Positions 1 to 11,605 of a DNA stretch of 64,000 nucleotides are shown here, piece by piece. The notes below the pieces were generated by a model. The model made no database searches. It had not been told where the DNA came from and was given only the letters and a program-made list of their open reading frames with translations. The position numbers and the translations under genes were made by a program. This stretch comes from Nigrospora sphaerica (lineage: Eukaryota; Ascomycota; Sordariomycetes; Amphisphaeriales; Apiosporaceae), in assembly GCA_018287875.1 (NCBI GenBank), contig JAGVVL010000005.1, forward strand, positions 29,584-93,583, read 5' to 3'. Positions within the stretch are counted from its first letter, which is position 1, and each line of letters starts with the position of its first letter.

Positions 1-3000
1 GAACTCAGACCCCACCCCGTTGTCCAGCTATTCGATGCCATCGTTCAGCCTCTGTGGCTGTTGGTGGCAAAGCAACGTCTGGAAATGGCCGCGCCTGCTG
101 CCGTGGCGGGTCTCATCCGCCGGGCCGCGAGGGCGTAGGACATTGGGGCAGCATTCCTCGACGATCGCCAAGCCTCCCAATCCAAGCAGGCAGCGCGGCG
201 TGCGGTATCAGACAGCCCGATCACCGTCTCCCCCACGCAGCCGATGGTGAGGTCCGTCGCTTGGCGGCCGTAGCATCTGCCCTGCTGGCCCTGTCGCTTT
301 GGTTCCCCGGCTCTGCGGGCAACGACGTATCGTAAAGACCGCCACATGCCCTCTTGACCGGATGGTCCCTGGCAGACGTGCTCGCGACGGGCTCGGTCTT
401 GGACCCCCGGCGCCGTTCCTCCCTTTCTTGCCGGGAGGCTTCGCAATGGTCGGTCCACACCGCCGCCCCGTTTGGGTTCGTACGCAAGCCCGGAGGGTGA
501 TGCTTTCCTTCCGCCGGCGTCGACCTCAGTAGGCCCCGCGGTTCATGAATTCAGTGTTCGGGCGCGTCATGGCCGATCGATGTTTCGTATGCCCGCAATG
601 CCGCCTGTCCCGGGAGCCTGCGGCCGGTGGGCTGAAAGCCGGTATCTGGCTGACGGCTGTACGGTCCGAGCATCGCGTGACTGTGTGGGCCCTTCCGCCC
701 CTCGGCTCGGCCAGAGCGCGCGAGCGTAGCAGGATCCGGCCCATGCGCTCTCCGAAATCATAGGGCCTCCCCGCTCGTGGTGGTGCCGTACTCTGGGCCG
801 CACGGGATCGCGATATGCAATCGCCGTGTACTGGGTTTTCCTCCTTGGGTTCGCGTGCGATTCGCTGGACGCGGCCGGTTCTGCTAAAGAGCATAGAAAT
901 AACATCACGGCATCCTCCCTCGCCGGCCTCGTAGGTTGTCGCTGCACGCCGTCTTCGTGCGTGTTCCTCGGGCGAGCCCGCGCGCGCGGACATGCCGGGG
1001 TTGGTTTCGCAGGGCATCTTTGGTTCACCGGTGTCCGCCGCCCATTGTCCCACACAGATCTAACCCGGGCGAAGTGGCATGGGATCGGCTCGGGATGGCT
1101 TAGGTGTGCCGAGCTGCGGCAGAGCAAGTACGCGGTCGAGCTCGTTCTCGGCGATCGATGATACTGATGGCGTCCAGATGCTTCTCGCGGTCCCTCCCTC
1201 GCCCGGGGCAAACGCGTCTTGGACAGGCTCCTGAAACGTGGTCAACCATGGACCGTGAGAGGCTTGCGACCTGGATATGTTAGATGGAGTCCACCCCGCC
1301 TTCGAGATCCCCATTTTCAAGTCTGGCTATTCCTGTCCGATCCGACTCGACGTTCGATGACGGGTAGCCAACGGCCGACCGATCGGCAATCAGGATGCAG
1401 GCCAGTAGCGCATGGTCTCGCGAGGATGGAAATGCCTGTCTCGCCCATCATCCGCTGCTCCAGGCGCCGGCCTCTGGGGCTGTCGGCATGTGCAACGTTC
1501 TCCTGGGGTTCGGGGTTGCCGTAGATGGGCGCAACAGGGCCGGCTGTGGTATCTCGATCGCGGTCGGGGTCAGTGTGCGCGTCGCGTCCGGCGCCCAAGC
1601 CCTTGTCCAGGCCAGCGGCCGGGGCGCGGCTGCGTAGTCGTGCCACCACGACGGGCTGCTCGTCGGCTGGTATGATCAGCTTCGCGTACGCGGAGGATCC
1701 TGTCAGCCGACGGCCGAAGTGCGAATTGTTTAAGAGCGCAAACCAACCTGTCTAGTCGGTGCGGCCAGGCCTCGTGAACAATGCGCCGCCGTTTCTATGC
1801 TCGCGCGCGCGGGGAGGGGGTAGTTTCCACCTACTTGGTGTGCTGGGGACGTCGCCCTGCGTGCTGTTCAAAATGCACCGGGCGCTCTCCCAGAACCTGT
1901 CCTGCTGTTTGCCGGGGCCATGGGTGCGCTCGGGCTGGCAGAACCCAGACGTTCGACGTCGGCACAGCATCCTTTGCGGCCGCCACTTCGACCAGGAGTG
2001 CGCGTCGTCGCGCATCATAAGTCGAGGGATTGGGCGCTGGTCCCGTCTGGGTGTCGGTCCTGTCTAGGCGTTGGTCCTGCCAGGAGATCAGTCATAGGGC
2101 GGCAGGACGCGGCGCGGCACGCCTCGCGCTGGTGCTTCAACGGATGGCCCCGCCCGCCTTCGGGCTCCGTCGTGGCCACGCCCCGGCTGGCGATAATACA
2201 CCCACCACCGGCCTACTGCTCGGTATGTCCCCCGAGGCTTCGTTCTCGGCGGCTTCTCGCGTCCCCGGGGCCTCTTGCCCGCTTGGACGGGCAATGCTGT
2301 CGTTCGGTCGGATAGGAACGGTACTACGTAACATGTGTGAAGACGGTTAGGCTACGGGCAGACACCGCGCCGGGCTGGTCTGGTGGGGAATCCCCTCTCT
2401 ACTCGGGTTCCGGCAAGCGACGCAGAACGCCCACTAAGCGCTTTCTCTTCCACGCGACGCCTCGCTTCACAGAACCTAACTCACTGCCACTATCTGGTAC
2501 AACGTCTGCCGGTCTCTAGGCAGAACCTCGCCAGTGCTAACCGTCGCTCGGGCGCCATGGGAGCGCTTGCGACTGGACAGAAACCGTCCCCAACCACGCC
2601 CACCAGAACGTCGACGCGCCGCCGCCTCCCCGGAGGGCTTCGAGGCATTCCGTCCTTCGCATAAGATCGCACCCCTGCCGCGCCGACACACGAGACATCC
2701 GTATCACCCGGGGCCTTCATCATCCGTCGACGAACGTACTACCCGAGACGCCCCGTCTCTGTCGAGCCGTCTTCGATCGGCCTTGAAGCCTCTGTAGCGA
2801 CCTTCTTTCGCCGTAGGCGACGGGGACCAAAGAGCAGGAGGGCCTAGGGTTTCGTCCTACGTCGAAACCCCGAACCACGAGAACGGATGGCGACTAAGAC
2901 GCCTTAACAACCGCGGCGCATCGATGAGGGGGCATACAACCGATAGCCATCCCTTGTAGGCTGGTCGGGGCCAGAGAAAGCATCCAAATCTAGAGGTAGC

Positions 3001-6000
3001 ACGGTTCTCGCAGCCATTCGGGTGTTCTTCGACATCGTTAAGGATGCGGTCATCGACGCGCCGGTATTCCACGGCCTAGTACTCCTGACCAAGCGCACCC
3101 TGGCTGCATCCCGCCCCTTCCGGGCCATACCGTCGTGTGCCGGCAGGAACACGGGACAGCGACCGGTTGTGGCATGTGTTCTTTCACGATGCCATTACAT
3201 TGTTGCATCACGCGACCACGAAGCTTCCTAAGCCAAGGCGTGCGTCCGCACCCTTACGTCGGGCCTCCCTCCGGTGCACACGGATGATGGTCATGGAATC
3301 GACTACAACCGCAACCACTGGCGTTACCATGGCTTTGTTAAAGCGGCTTCCGGAACTACCGGAGCCACCAGCCGCGATCACCGGCACACGATTGTTCGAG
3401 AACGAAATCGAAGGCAGTCTCGTATTAGGCGGCGTTCCCGTAGGAGTGCATCGCTCTTTCGATGGATAGGCCGGGCCGCATAGCTATGCTCGCGTAACTC
3501 CTCGGCGAGCCGCTGGCCGAGCCTGCGCACATATGCGGTGCTCCTCCGATACCTCCCATCGCACAACTCTCGGCCCCGTGCCGGATCTGGACCCGTTTGT
3601 TTCATTTTTCGGGGGCAGTGGATGGCATAGCCCGAACGACCGTGGTATAGCTCGGGCGTGTCTCAACATATGGGAACGCATGGAGAGAAGAAAACGAGGT
3701 CTTATTCCGATCGGTTCCTAGGGGGCGTGTGGGGCACCTTCTTCGTCGCACACGTACAAGCCCGAGCGCATGCCCGAATTTATCGTGCGCTCGAGACTAC
3801 CCAGGCAGGAGAATAAGAAGGGTGCCGAAAGACTAGACATGGTTGCGTGCCTCCTGTGTACTAGCCTGGTCCGTTAGAGAAGAAAGGCACGAGACGGCTT
3901 GCCTTCGTCGACGCCCTGATGCTAGCAAAGCCCCGAACAGGAGAGGGAGACGACGGTGCTGGGGCTCCTTGCAGGGCGTCTTCTAATGGCGCACCATATC
4001 CCTTGCGGGGCTCCCGTACTTGGCGAGTGACTATCATGCCACCCCGATGAAGTTCAAATTCCTTAGGAATAAGAGCAAGTTACTACTTTAACCCCACCAT
4101 CGTCCCCGCCACTCCCCGTATGCATTCGGCTAGTTTTTAGTGGCCATAGTCCTGGTCTCTACGGTGCTAGTAGCTGCGTATGTCCTTCCAGTCCGTACCC
4201 CGTTCCGAAGGAGCATTGTTATTAGCATAGGCCCGAACTCAGTTGAACGCCAGCCGCTACCTCTCCCCGACTCAGTGGAGGCCAGCGGCCCCAAGCCATG
4301 ATAGAGCTACTACGCAACGGCTCTCCTGACTTCACCTTTGGATGCGCTGCGAGTTAACACCGGCTCTGGACCCATAGACCCGTCCCAAGTTCAGCGGTTC
4401 ACCCCTGATGTTTCATCGGCCTCGTCGTACCGATCGTCCAATCGACTGCCGATGCCCTATATGCACCGCTTTCCCTCCAGTACGTGCAACCCGCCTCTGG
4501 TCTTGTGGATAGAAGCCTGGAGCACCAGCTGGTCAAGTGCTGCGCTTTGGGAACGTGGCGCGCACGGCCGGTTCGACAAGGGCCGGCGACCAATCTGGTA
4601 TATACCAGCAGCGGTCGTCTCGTTGGGGCGTGCCGCGCGGAAGGCGGCATTTGTTGTTCTCTATGGCATTGACATCAGCTGCTATAAGGCTTGGGTTATG
4701 CGTGCTATTAGAGGCCCGGTCTATAGGGCGTACGCGCTTCCAATTCCGTATTATTTATACTGTGATCCTGTCTACATCGAGATCGTGACGTCTGGTGGAA
4801 CCCTCCCCACGAGACGCGGCAACCGCCATCACCTCTTGCGAATCGCATTTCGCATACTTTGTCGCCCAAATAATACAGCGAGTCATCCCGAAGACGGTCT
4901 ACTCATCGTCGAAATCCATTTTACAAAATCTTTACATGCGTACAAACGGCACGCACCGACGTGGCGATCCCTTCTTACGGGCCGTAAACCACGGTTCGCC
5001 CCCTGTCTGCGATAAGGCCATGGCTTCTTCTTTGCGATCCCGTCCTTTATGACGTATGGGGCGAGGATCCCCATCTTTGGGTACTGTGAATTGATGTCCT
5101 AACAGGCCAGGGCGAGGGGATAGAAAGCAACTAAGAGTAAGTTAGCTTAGCCTTAGTGCCAAGGCCGGGGGCGACAGCGACGACCAGCCCGGACGTAAGA
5201 CTGTTCGGGTGCCCAATACACCTGCCCCTTACCCCTAGCCTGCCGCCGTCTTCCATCGACCTAATCAGAAGCGGGCGGCATCGCCTACTCCGTGGCGAAA
5301 ATCCATTTTCTTTCTCACGCAGGCGCGATATCCAGAATGAATAGTCGGCCTTGTGCCTCCGCCTATTGGTTACCTGCTGCTGGGGAAAACAGCGGAGACT
5401 CGCGGTCGGCGTCTTCCCGGATGCCTGCGCCCGCGCCAGGGGCATCGAGTGATTCGTGGGAAGGGAACCATGAGAACAGATTCAGGCCACATCGGCTTCG
5501 CATGTGGCCCGGACGACAGGGGCTTCTCTCTTAGCCCTCCGAGAAGATTTAACGGTTTCCCCAGGCTAGACTGGCCAAATATCTTGCGGCCCAGCACATG
5601 TTTTGCCACGCGCTCGACATAGCAGGCTCTGCTTCCCGCATCTTTCTTTGCCTGTCTGCACTCCTGAAGTGGACGCCATCCCTCCACCGGGTCGCAACGA
5701 TCCCAGTGGCAATGTTTGTTTGCAACGCGTGAACCCTTACTACAAGCTTTGATTAGTTTCTCGGGACGCAAGCGCAGGCAGCTGGACGGCCTGTCTTGTC
5801 CCCAGGCCTTTCGGCAAATCAAAGACGGCGACGACGAGCCCCGGAACAAGACCAGCCGGGGTGCCCAGCGCATCCGTCTATCATTCATAGCCTACCGCGA
5901 CCCTCGCTGAACACAACTGGAATCGAACTGCTTCGCGTACCCCGTGGCGAAATGTTCATTAGCCAACACAAATATGACCTCTAAGGGTGAATGGTCTTCT

Positions 6001-7000
6001 TCTCTATACACCTACCTATTGGCCATCTATCGCTAGGGGGAACAGCGGGGGCCTGTGGTTGGTATATCCACGGGTGTCTGCGCCCGCGCCAGGGGCATCG
6101 AGCGATGCGTGGGAAAGGACTAACGAGGACGGGATTCCACCCCGTCTACTTTCATATGAACCTCAGAGGTATGGAGGAGGAGGAAAATGCCATGATTTTG
6201 CCGCCATAGATGGACCGGATGCCTTGCAGCACAAAATGCGTCGCCATGCTCTCAACGTATTACGCTCGAGTTGCTTGTGTTTTGCTTTGCCCGCCTGCGC
6301 CCTAGAGCACACGCCGTCCCTCCCCAGACAGGCCGAAGATCCAGCACCCTACACTTATTACCTACAGCCACCCTAGGACGGGTCGTGATGAGTTCGGTGG
6401 CAACCCCTGTTTTGCACACATGAGCCCCCGCTAAGAGTTTCCATGTTGTGTTCTCTTCCCACGACACAAGTGCGGGCAGCCAGACGGTCTGTTGCGTGAA
6501 CGCCGTCCTGGCTAAGGGCAATGGCCACCGGACGATATAGGCCCCTTCTAGCACCGGTTGCCCGGGCCCTTGTCCTATAAACCAATCGCGGAGCAGGCCT
6601 AAGGGGCCTCTGCCTGCCGGCCCAAAGGTGGCCCCCAACAACGACAACGTGGCCTCTCGGCACCATGCGAAAGGGCTTCAGTAGCCCCTTTCTCGACGGC
6701 ATGCCTTCGTGCATAAAGGCCGGCGGCTCCTTGTGGTTATTCGCCATTGCTGTAGTCACAGGGCGCATAGATGCTCCGCCCCCGGTCCCATAACCCCAGA
6801 AGACTCCCAGTAGACGGCACTGCTTCCCCTTCGCCCATCCCACTGGCGTACCCGCCCGCACCACCGGGCGGCTCGTTTGCACTTGCCCGGACTGTTTGGG
6901 CACACACGCCTTCGGCGCGTTCCTCCTTTCGTTCCCCAAGGTACGCGCCCTGCCTTGCTCGGAGAGTAAAATACTTGACAACCTCCGATGTTTCGACCAC
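1..7000. other. GC-rich stretch of arm A with no recognisable gene
   Basis: All six frames contain only short overlapping open frames with the basic, proline- and serine-rich composition expected of GC-rich non-coding DNA. The longest is 4338-5015 (225 codons, plus strand), and its mirror in arm B is open only from an internal Met. I recognise no domain in it. A hairpin sits near 2848-2872 (GGGTTTCG...CGAAACCC). Diverged internal repeats occur between 5.35 and 6.5 kb. The same description applies to the mirror 22.7-29.67 kb. Confidence 0.6.
5350..6130 (+). repeat. Diverged internal direct repeat in arm A
   Basis: About 130 bp around 5350-5480 recur at about 6010-6130. Both contain the segment TGCGCCCGCGCCAGGGGCAT followed by CGAG and CGTGGGAA, but their flanks are clearly diverged. 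A further weaker match links about 5774 (GCAGGCAGCTGGACGGCCTG) with about 6472. The spacing of about 660-700 bp suggests an old tandem duplication that predates the palindrome. Arm B carries the mirror copies. Confidence 0.7.
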
Positions 7001-7059
7001 GACGTCAACCACGTCCCGCAGCCGAGCGTAGCGAGCCCCCCAGCTACAAACCCGACAGA

Positions 7060-7500
7060 CCGGTGCCCGTAGAGGTCGCTTGGACGAGATGCCGCCCCCA
7101 ACAGCGAAATGGGACGGCGAGAAGCCCGGCTTCGGCGCTTGCCGCCAGCACCGCACCGAGTGCGAGTGCGACTACGACGACGACGACGACGACGACGACG
7201 ATCCCGGTACAACGCCGCATGCGAGTCTGAGACGGGAGTACGAACAGCTTGTCGGGAGGGTGGAGGGTTACTTTCGTCTTCTCGGGTTGTTGCGAACCCG
7301 TCCTGACGAGGAAGCTGCTCGCATCCTTGAACAGCTCCGGGGGAATAGTAGTGTGCACACCGTGGTCGGCTTCGGTAAGGAGGGCGCCTGCTACGTGACG
7401 GCTTTAGGTTCCACGTACATCAGTAGACCGCATCGGCCCATACGAGTCTTCTTCATCGACGGAACTCGTGTTGATTGTCGAGCATCCTGGCTGCATCCCA
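7060..7500 (+). pseudogene. Degenerate Zn2Cys6 regulator N-terminus (arm A)
   Basis: Compared with the intact-looking frame at 8310-8852, this stretch keeps the order zinc cluster, TTPHASLRREYEQL linker, then RPDEEAARILEQLRGNSS. The zinc cluster is broken: the first part (TRCRP) lies in another frame from the second (ACRQHRTECECDYD), and several Cys codons are lost. A GAC microsatellite adds a run of nine Asp where the partner has a short acidic linker. Downstream, a segment around 7449 also resembles 8831, so the duplicated unit extends past the coding part. The mirror copy in arm B is at about 22170-22610. Confidence 0.6.
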
Positions 7501-8309
7501 CGCCGTCGCCCATTGCTCCCCTTTACGGAGAGCTCCACAACACACATCAAGAGGGTGGACTAGAGACAACCCGATACAAGCCCGAGGCCTTGGCGGCTAA
7601 GGTACGCAGAAGAGGAGGCAATAGCGACGCCCGGCTTCGTCTGCTACCAAGAGAATGGGGCTGCTGGCAAGGCTGCATGGTGTGCGAGGGTTCCAACGCC
7701 CTGGCCGCTGCCGCTGTATCGATGACCGACGGGAACAGAACACGGATTGGCGGCTGGTAGATTGTTTCAGCCCGGCCCGTTCCCTGCGGTTGAGGATTAA
7801 TATCCAGAGGTTTTCAGCGTTTTGTCTAGCTATACGGTCGTCCCAGGCTTACACAACCCGGCTCTGCGCACGTGGTAGGCGGTAGAGGCAGCGTGTACGG
7901 CCTGGTCGCCATGAACTGTATAGCCTCTTTACTCGAGCTGGCGTAGGTGATGCCTTGCTTCTAGGCTGACGGCAACCCCATGCGTCTCTGGAATTACTCA
8001 TTGGCCGCTGTGCAGCCCAGTGCTTTCTTTACCCCCACCATGATCGCGGTGCTCCTTCGAAGACCACCTCCCCAAAAATTGGCATGCAATCAAACGGCGG
8101 GGAACAGCCCGAGGGACAGCTACTGACAGTGTAGTCACAGTGCACATGGGCACTTTGTCCCTACGGGCCCTATAAACTCGGAAGACTCTCAGCTAGGAGC
8201 AGTTCTTTCCGTTTACACATGCCATTAGAAGTCACGCAGGCACTACTTAACCACCTATTCGAGTTTGCTATAAGCCTTTCACACTCCTAAAGGCGTCTTT
8301 ATACTTACG

Positions 8310-8852
8310 GTGTTGAGACGCGGCACTCTACCATCCCTGGGAAAGAACGCCCGACATCCCCTGATGCTGCATCCACTTCGTCAACTCTTACCCAACACGG
8401 AGAGTAGAGATTTGCCGCAAAACAGCCCGCAAAACAACCCTCGAGAGACTGTGCGCAAGCGAAAATTGATACAACTCGCTTGCACGAGATGCCGTTCCCG
8501 CAAGACGAAATGTGACGGCGTGAGGCCTGCCTGTGGTATTTGCCGCAAGCGCAGCACCGAGTGTGAATACGACCATGACCCTAATACGACGCCGCATGCG
8601 AATCTGCGACGGAAGTATCAGCACCTCGCTGAGCAGCTGAAGGACACCACCGAGCTACTCGAGATGTTGAGAGGCCGCCCAGAAGAGGAGGCCGCCGTTA
8701 TCCTACGACGGCTACGGACGAGTAGCAACTTGCGCACCACGCTTGTCTTCATCAAGGAAGGAGACATGTTAGTCGACTTGCAAAGCCCGGATCCGCACCA
8801 GAAGACCTTATCCTCCCACCGACATCCTGTTCTTCGACGAAACTCGTGCTGA
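8310..8852 (+). CDS. Zn2Cys6 DNA-binding protein, N-terminal part only (arm A)
   Basis: This 180-codon open frame has a complete fungal Zn2Cys6 binuclear cluster at about residues 58-86, with spacing C-x2-C-x6-C-x6-C-x2-C-x6-C. It is preceded by a basic stretch (RKRKL) and followed by a linker and a helical segment rich in Leu and Glu. Such clusters bind CGG-type DNA sites in the nucleus. The family usually has a 400-700 residue regulatory region (fungal_trans) that is absent here; the frame stops shortly after the segment GDMLVDLQ. It is therefore a truncated regulator, a short DNA-binding competitor, or the first exon of a decayed gene. An identical copy with one Asn/Asp difference is in arm B. 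Confidence 0.6.
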   Translation: MLRRGTLPSLGKNARHPLMLHPLRQLLPNTESRDLPQNSPQNNPRETVRKRKLIQLACTRCRSRKTKCDGVRPACGICRKRSTECEYDHDPNTTPHANLRRKYQHLAEQLKDTTELLEMLRGRPEEEAAVILRRLRTSSNLRTTLVFIKEGDMLVDLQSPDPHQKTLSSHRHPVLRRNSC

Positions 8853-9230
8853 TCGTCGAGTACCCCGGATCCCATCGCCCACGGCCGCTTGTCGATTGCA
8901 TACATGGGCTTGGCTTCGCGGAAAGTGGACATGCTGGCGGCTGACTCCGGCACAAACCAGGAATATGAGGAAGCTGGGCGGGGTATGCACTGCGACGTCG
9001 CAAAGCAACTGCTTATCTGAAACGTCCACGGCCTGTCTTTAGAAAGGGAGGTAGGAGACCGAGAGCATCTCGATGGGCGAACAGCGAAAAGAAAACAAGA
9101 GCCATTTCAGTTGCTAGCTTGGCAGGGGCCATCGTTCGATCCTTACTCAGCCCCGCGTTCCTCGGTCTCGCTTGCTTTCGTTTTGCTGCGCTGGCAATTC
9201 GTGAGGGCAGCTAATTCATGATTTGGCCAG

Positions 9231-9431
9231 ATGATCCGGCTGAAGTTGGGAGGCCCTGCAGAAAAATGGCAAGAGAAAAAAGGTGGGAGGGAGGACTCCC
9301 CGGCAAACAGCCCCTCGGGTTACCTATTCTCAGGGGGTTACATCTACGCCATGGACAGTGATGAGCTACTGGCACCAGTTAGGAGCGGTTACGTAACTAA
9401 TTTGCGCTGCCTTCATTTGGCAATGGACTAG
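9231..9431 (+). CDS. Short ORF conserved in both arms, unknown
   Basis: A 66-codon open frame near the inner end of arm A; the same frame is open in arm B. No domain is recognised. Conservation between arms only reflects the recent duplication and is not evidence of coding. Confidence 0.15.
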   Translation: MIRLKLGGPAEKWQEKKGGREDSPANSPSGYLFSGGYIYAMDSDELLAPVRSGYVTNLRCLHLAMD

Positions 9432-9635
9432 GTAGCGATGATTAGCAACCCCTGATGTGTAGCGATATGTCAATTAGGTTGTAAGATATATTCTTGCGGC
9501 ACTCATGTGATAAGGCTTCGCTTCCGCCAAACATGGATGGCAGCTCAGAGCATCACCAGTACCACGCGCATTTGTGGGGCAGCTCCCTACCTCAAGTGCC
9601 TTGTGGAAGCAACCGGAACATAGCCGGCGAGCCTG

Positions 9636-9914
9636 TCATCGCCGTGATCTAACATCTGCCAAGTTTGATGGCGGAGCAGGTTCATCGGAATCGTAATAGG
9701 CTATCATGAACGGGAAGACGGAGGTGTAGCAAACCCTGTCAGCCAGACGAGGCGCATACTCCTGTGGCCATCCTTGCGTTGTGTATCCAATCAGCGACCT
9801 GTCGGAGATTGGTAGCACACCCTTACACCTGAGAAGCTGCTTTGTGGAGCTCCTGGTTATCCAGCCACCACGGGCGGTAGCACGGGAGAGTGGTTCTTCG
9901 GTTGTCCTGTCCAT
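9636..9914 (-). CDS. Short ORF near the inner end of arm A, unknown
   Basis: A 92-codon minus-strand frame with a mixed, protein-like composition (for example GYTTQGWPQEYAPRLADRV). Its arm B counterpart (19755-20031, plus strand) is open as well and extends upstream in frame. No family is recognised. The frame ends close to the palindrome junction and could be the tail of a gene cut by the rearrangement. Confidence 0.2.
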   Translation of the reverse strand: MDRTTEEPLSRATARGGWITRSSTKQLLRCKGVLPISDRSLIGYTTQGWPQEYAPRLADRVCYTSVFPFMIAYYDSDEPAPPSNLADVRSRR

Positions 9915-9985
9915 TCCTGTTCCGTCATCGCCTCTGCCGGTCCGTCCCGCTGCTGCCCTACAATAGAGAGGGGGCCGGGTGAGAT

Positions 9986-10934
9986 CGTGGTGGAATAGAG
10001 AGAAAGAAGAAACTGAGAAATAAGTTTCTCAGAGGACAGGCTATAACCACAGACTTAGGGAAAGGTCAGAGGGGCGATTGCTTAACATGCTTTCTAGTAT
10101 GAGGGCGGGATGGTGTGTTGGTTGACGCCGTCATCACACTATCGGTGAGAAGAAGAACTAGGCCACAACGGACGGGCCAAGCGCAGGCTGCTAAGCATGC
10201 CGCCGGTGCAATAGCATTACCCCGGACCCAACCCTGGTGATAGATGGAACATACCCTTTGAGGCGTTCTCTTAAACAGGATTACATACCTTGTATGCCTC
10301 TTCACTTGCCATCCATTGGGTGCAGTCAGCTTGCTTTCGATACCAAGCTCTACTGAGGCGCATCAAACTACTCAGGCAAAGCCAACTTACTCAGAGGGTC
10401 TCCTGGCAGTAGCACTGGAGTGGATGGGAGGGGATACTCCCGATTCGCCTGGAATGCCATCCCTCTTCGGATTACTATACGTGACCATCCGCTAGGTTCA
10501 CCCCCGTGGTTCGCCAGGTATTGATATTTTAGGTGTGCACTAATGCGTAACACCATCTCCCTCATAGGCGATCGCCTCATCTGCCCAAGATGACGAAGAA
10601 ATCTCCGAGATCGAGCGAGGCCTGCCCGGGTGTCTGTCTGCCCTTAAAATTCTCAACAGACGGCGGATGGGTGGCAATCTGCGATCGTGAAAGATTCGTG
10701 CCCCATGAATCACACACTGCAGTTCATCGACTGAGAATCGGTTGATATTGCAGTAGGTATCTTTCTGACACTTGACAATTGATGGAGGTTAGCGCGAGCA
10801 CAGCCACGCAGAAAATCGGGCACACGGGGAGCAGTGACGGTTCTCTTCATGATGATAACAAGCATTAACTAACAATCATTCGAAGCAACTGGCTCCGGTG
10901 CGAAGCCCCACCAACCCATACATATGTAAATCAA
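9986..10934. other. Spacer start, no gene seen; contains a hairpin
   Basis: There is no supported gene between the arm A junction and the bZIP gene. A perfect 8-bp stem with a 4-nt loop lies at 10013-10032 (CTGAGAAA / TTTCTCAG), 27 bp inside the junction. Confidence 0.5.
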
Positions 10935-11004
10935 TTAGGATGCATTTGCGCCCACTCTTTGACATCGAATACCGACATGAAGCGTGTGGTGCGTCCAAGA
11001 TTTC

Positions 11005-11605
11005 CTACAACATCCTGCCGGCAGCGTGGGAGATATAGCTGTTGAGGGCAGCGAAGTCACAGCTGGCGTGGCGGAGGACCTCATTTTTAGCATGAATACC
11101 TCTTTGGCAAGGTCTTCTGCGGTCTCCTGCAGGATGGAGCGCTGCATATGCAGCATATGCTTCCGGTCCTCGAGCGCACGCTCCTCGGCCTTCTTTTGCG
11201 CCTGCACTTGATCGCGGCCAACCGATTCTTCTTGCGCTTGATCTCAGAGGCCACCGAGTTACCCCGGACGCATTGAAAAGTCGAAGGCGGGCTGCTGGTG
11301 GATACGGTGTGGCTTCTGTTTCCTTTGTGACTGGTAGTGTTGTCGTACTCGTAGGGGCCGGCCGTGGCCGGTGCTACCGCCGACGACTCGACGTTTGGCG
11401 GGCTTCGCGGCAGTGTCGACGTCGATCCCAGGGTGTTTAAGGGCAGCGTCAAGAGGTCTGTGGTCGGGCATGTAGGGTAGTGGCTGTAAGAGGAACTGTC
11501 ATGGTGGTGCTGGGTGTCTCCTCGTTGCTGTTTCCAGACGGGCGCCAGGACATCTTGAGTCCCATCGAGCCGTCGAGCGTCTTCTAATGAGTTCGAAAAG
11601 GACAT
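11005..11605 (-). CDS. bZIP transcription factor, ATF/CREB-like (two apparent frameshifts)
   Basis: The N-terminal half is Ser/Thr/Pro-rich. A basic region follows with the signature NRLAAIKCR (N-x2-A-A-x-K-C-R), and then a heptad-like zipper (EERALEDRKHMLHMQRSIL). This is an ATF/CREB-type nuclear bZIP of roughly 200 residues. The reading frame breaks twice. Near 11193 an A run follows the Cys-Arg codons. Near 11090 another A run leads into a frame reading EVLRHASCDF...YISHAAGRML and stopping at 11005-11007. Adding one A at each run gives a continuous protein with the C-terminal pattern I expect for atf-like proteins. Without that correction the zipper frame would run to 10935. The gene is either a recent pseudogene or affected by homopolymer errors. 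Confidence 0.7.

Larger units (their letters stand above)
1..9985 (+). repeat. Arm A of a ~10 kb inverted repeat
   Basis: The reverse complement of this stretch reappears at 19683-29673. Base 1 pairs with base 29673, and the inner end at 9981-9985 (GAGAT, next to GGGGCCGGGT) pairs with ATCTCACCCGGCC at 19683. Matched spot checks show near identity with scattered substitutions and one-base indels, for example a G run of three at about 6898 against four in arm B. The poly-Asp GAC tract at about 7172 has the same length in both arms, pointing to a recent duplication. The arm reaches the window edge, so its outer end is not seen. The sequence is GC- and CpG-rich with no obvious C-to-T (RIP-type) decay. 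Confidence 0.95.

Noticed and set aside
4338..5015. 225-codon open frame in arm A as a gene
   Set aside because: No domain, no splice or codon pattern, and it sits in GC-rich DNA where long chance frames are common. Its arm B mirror is only partly open from a Met.
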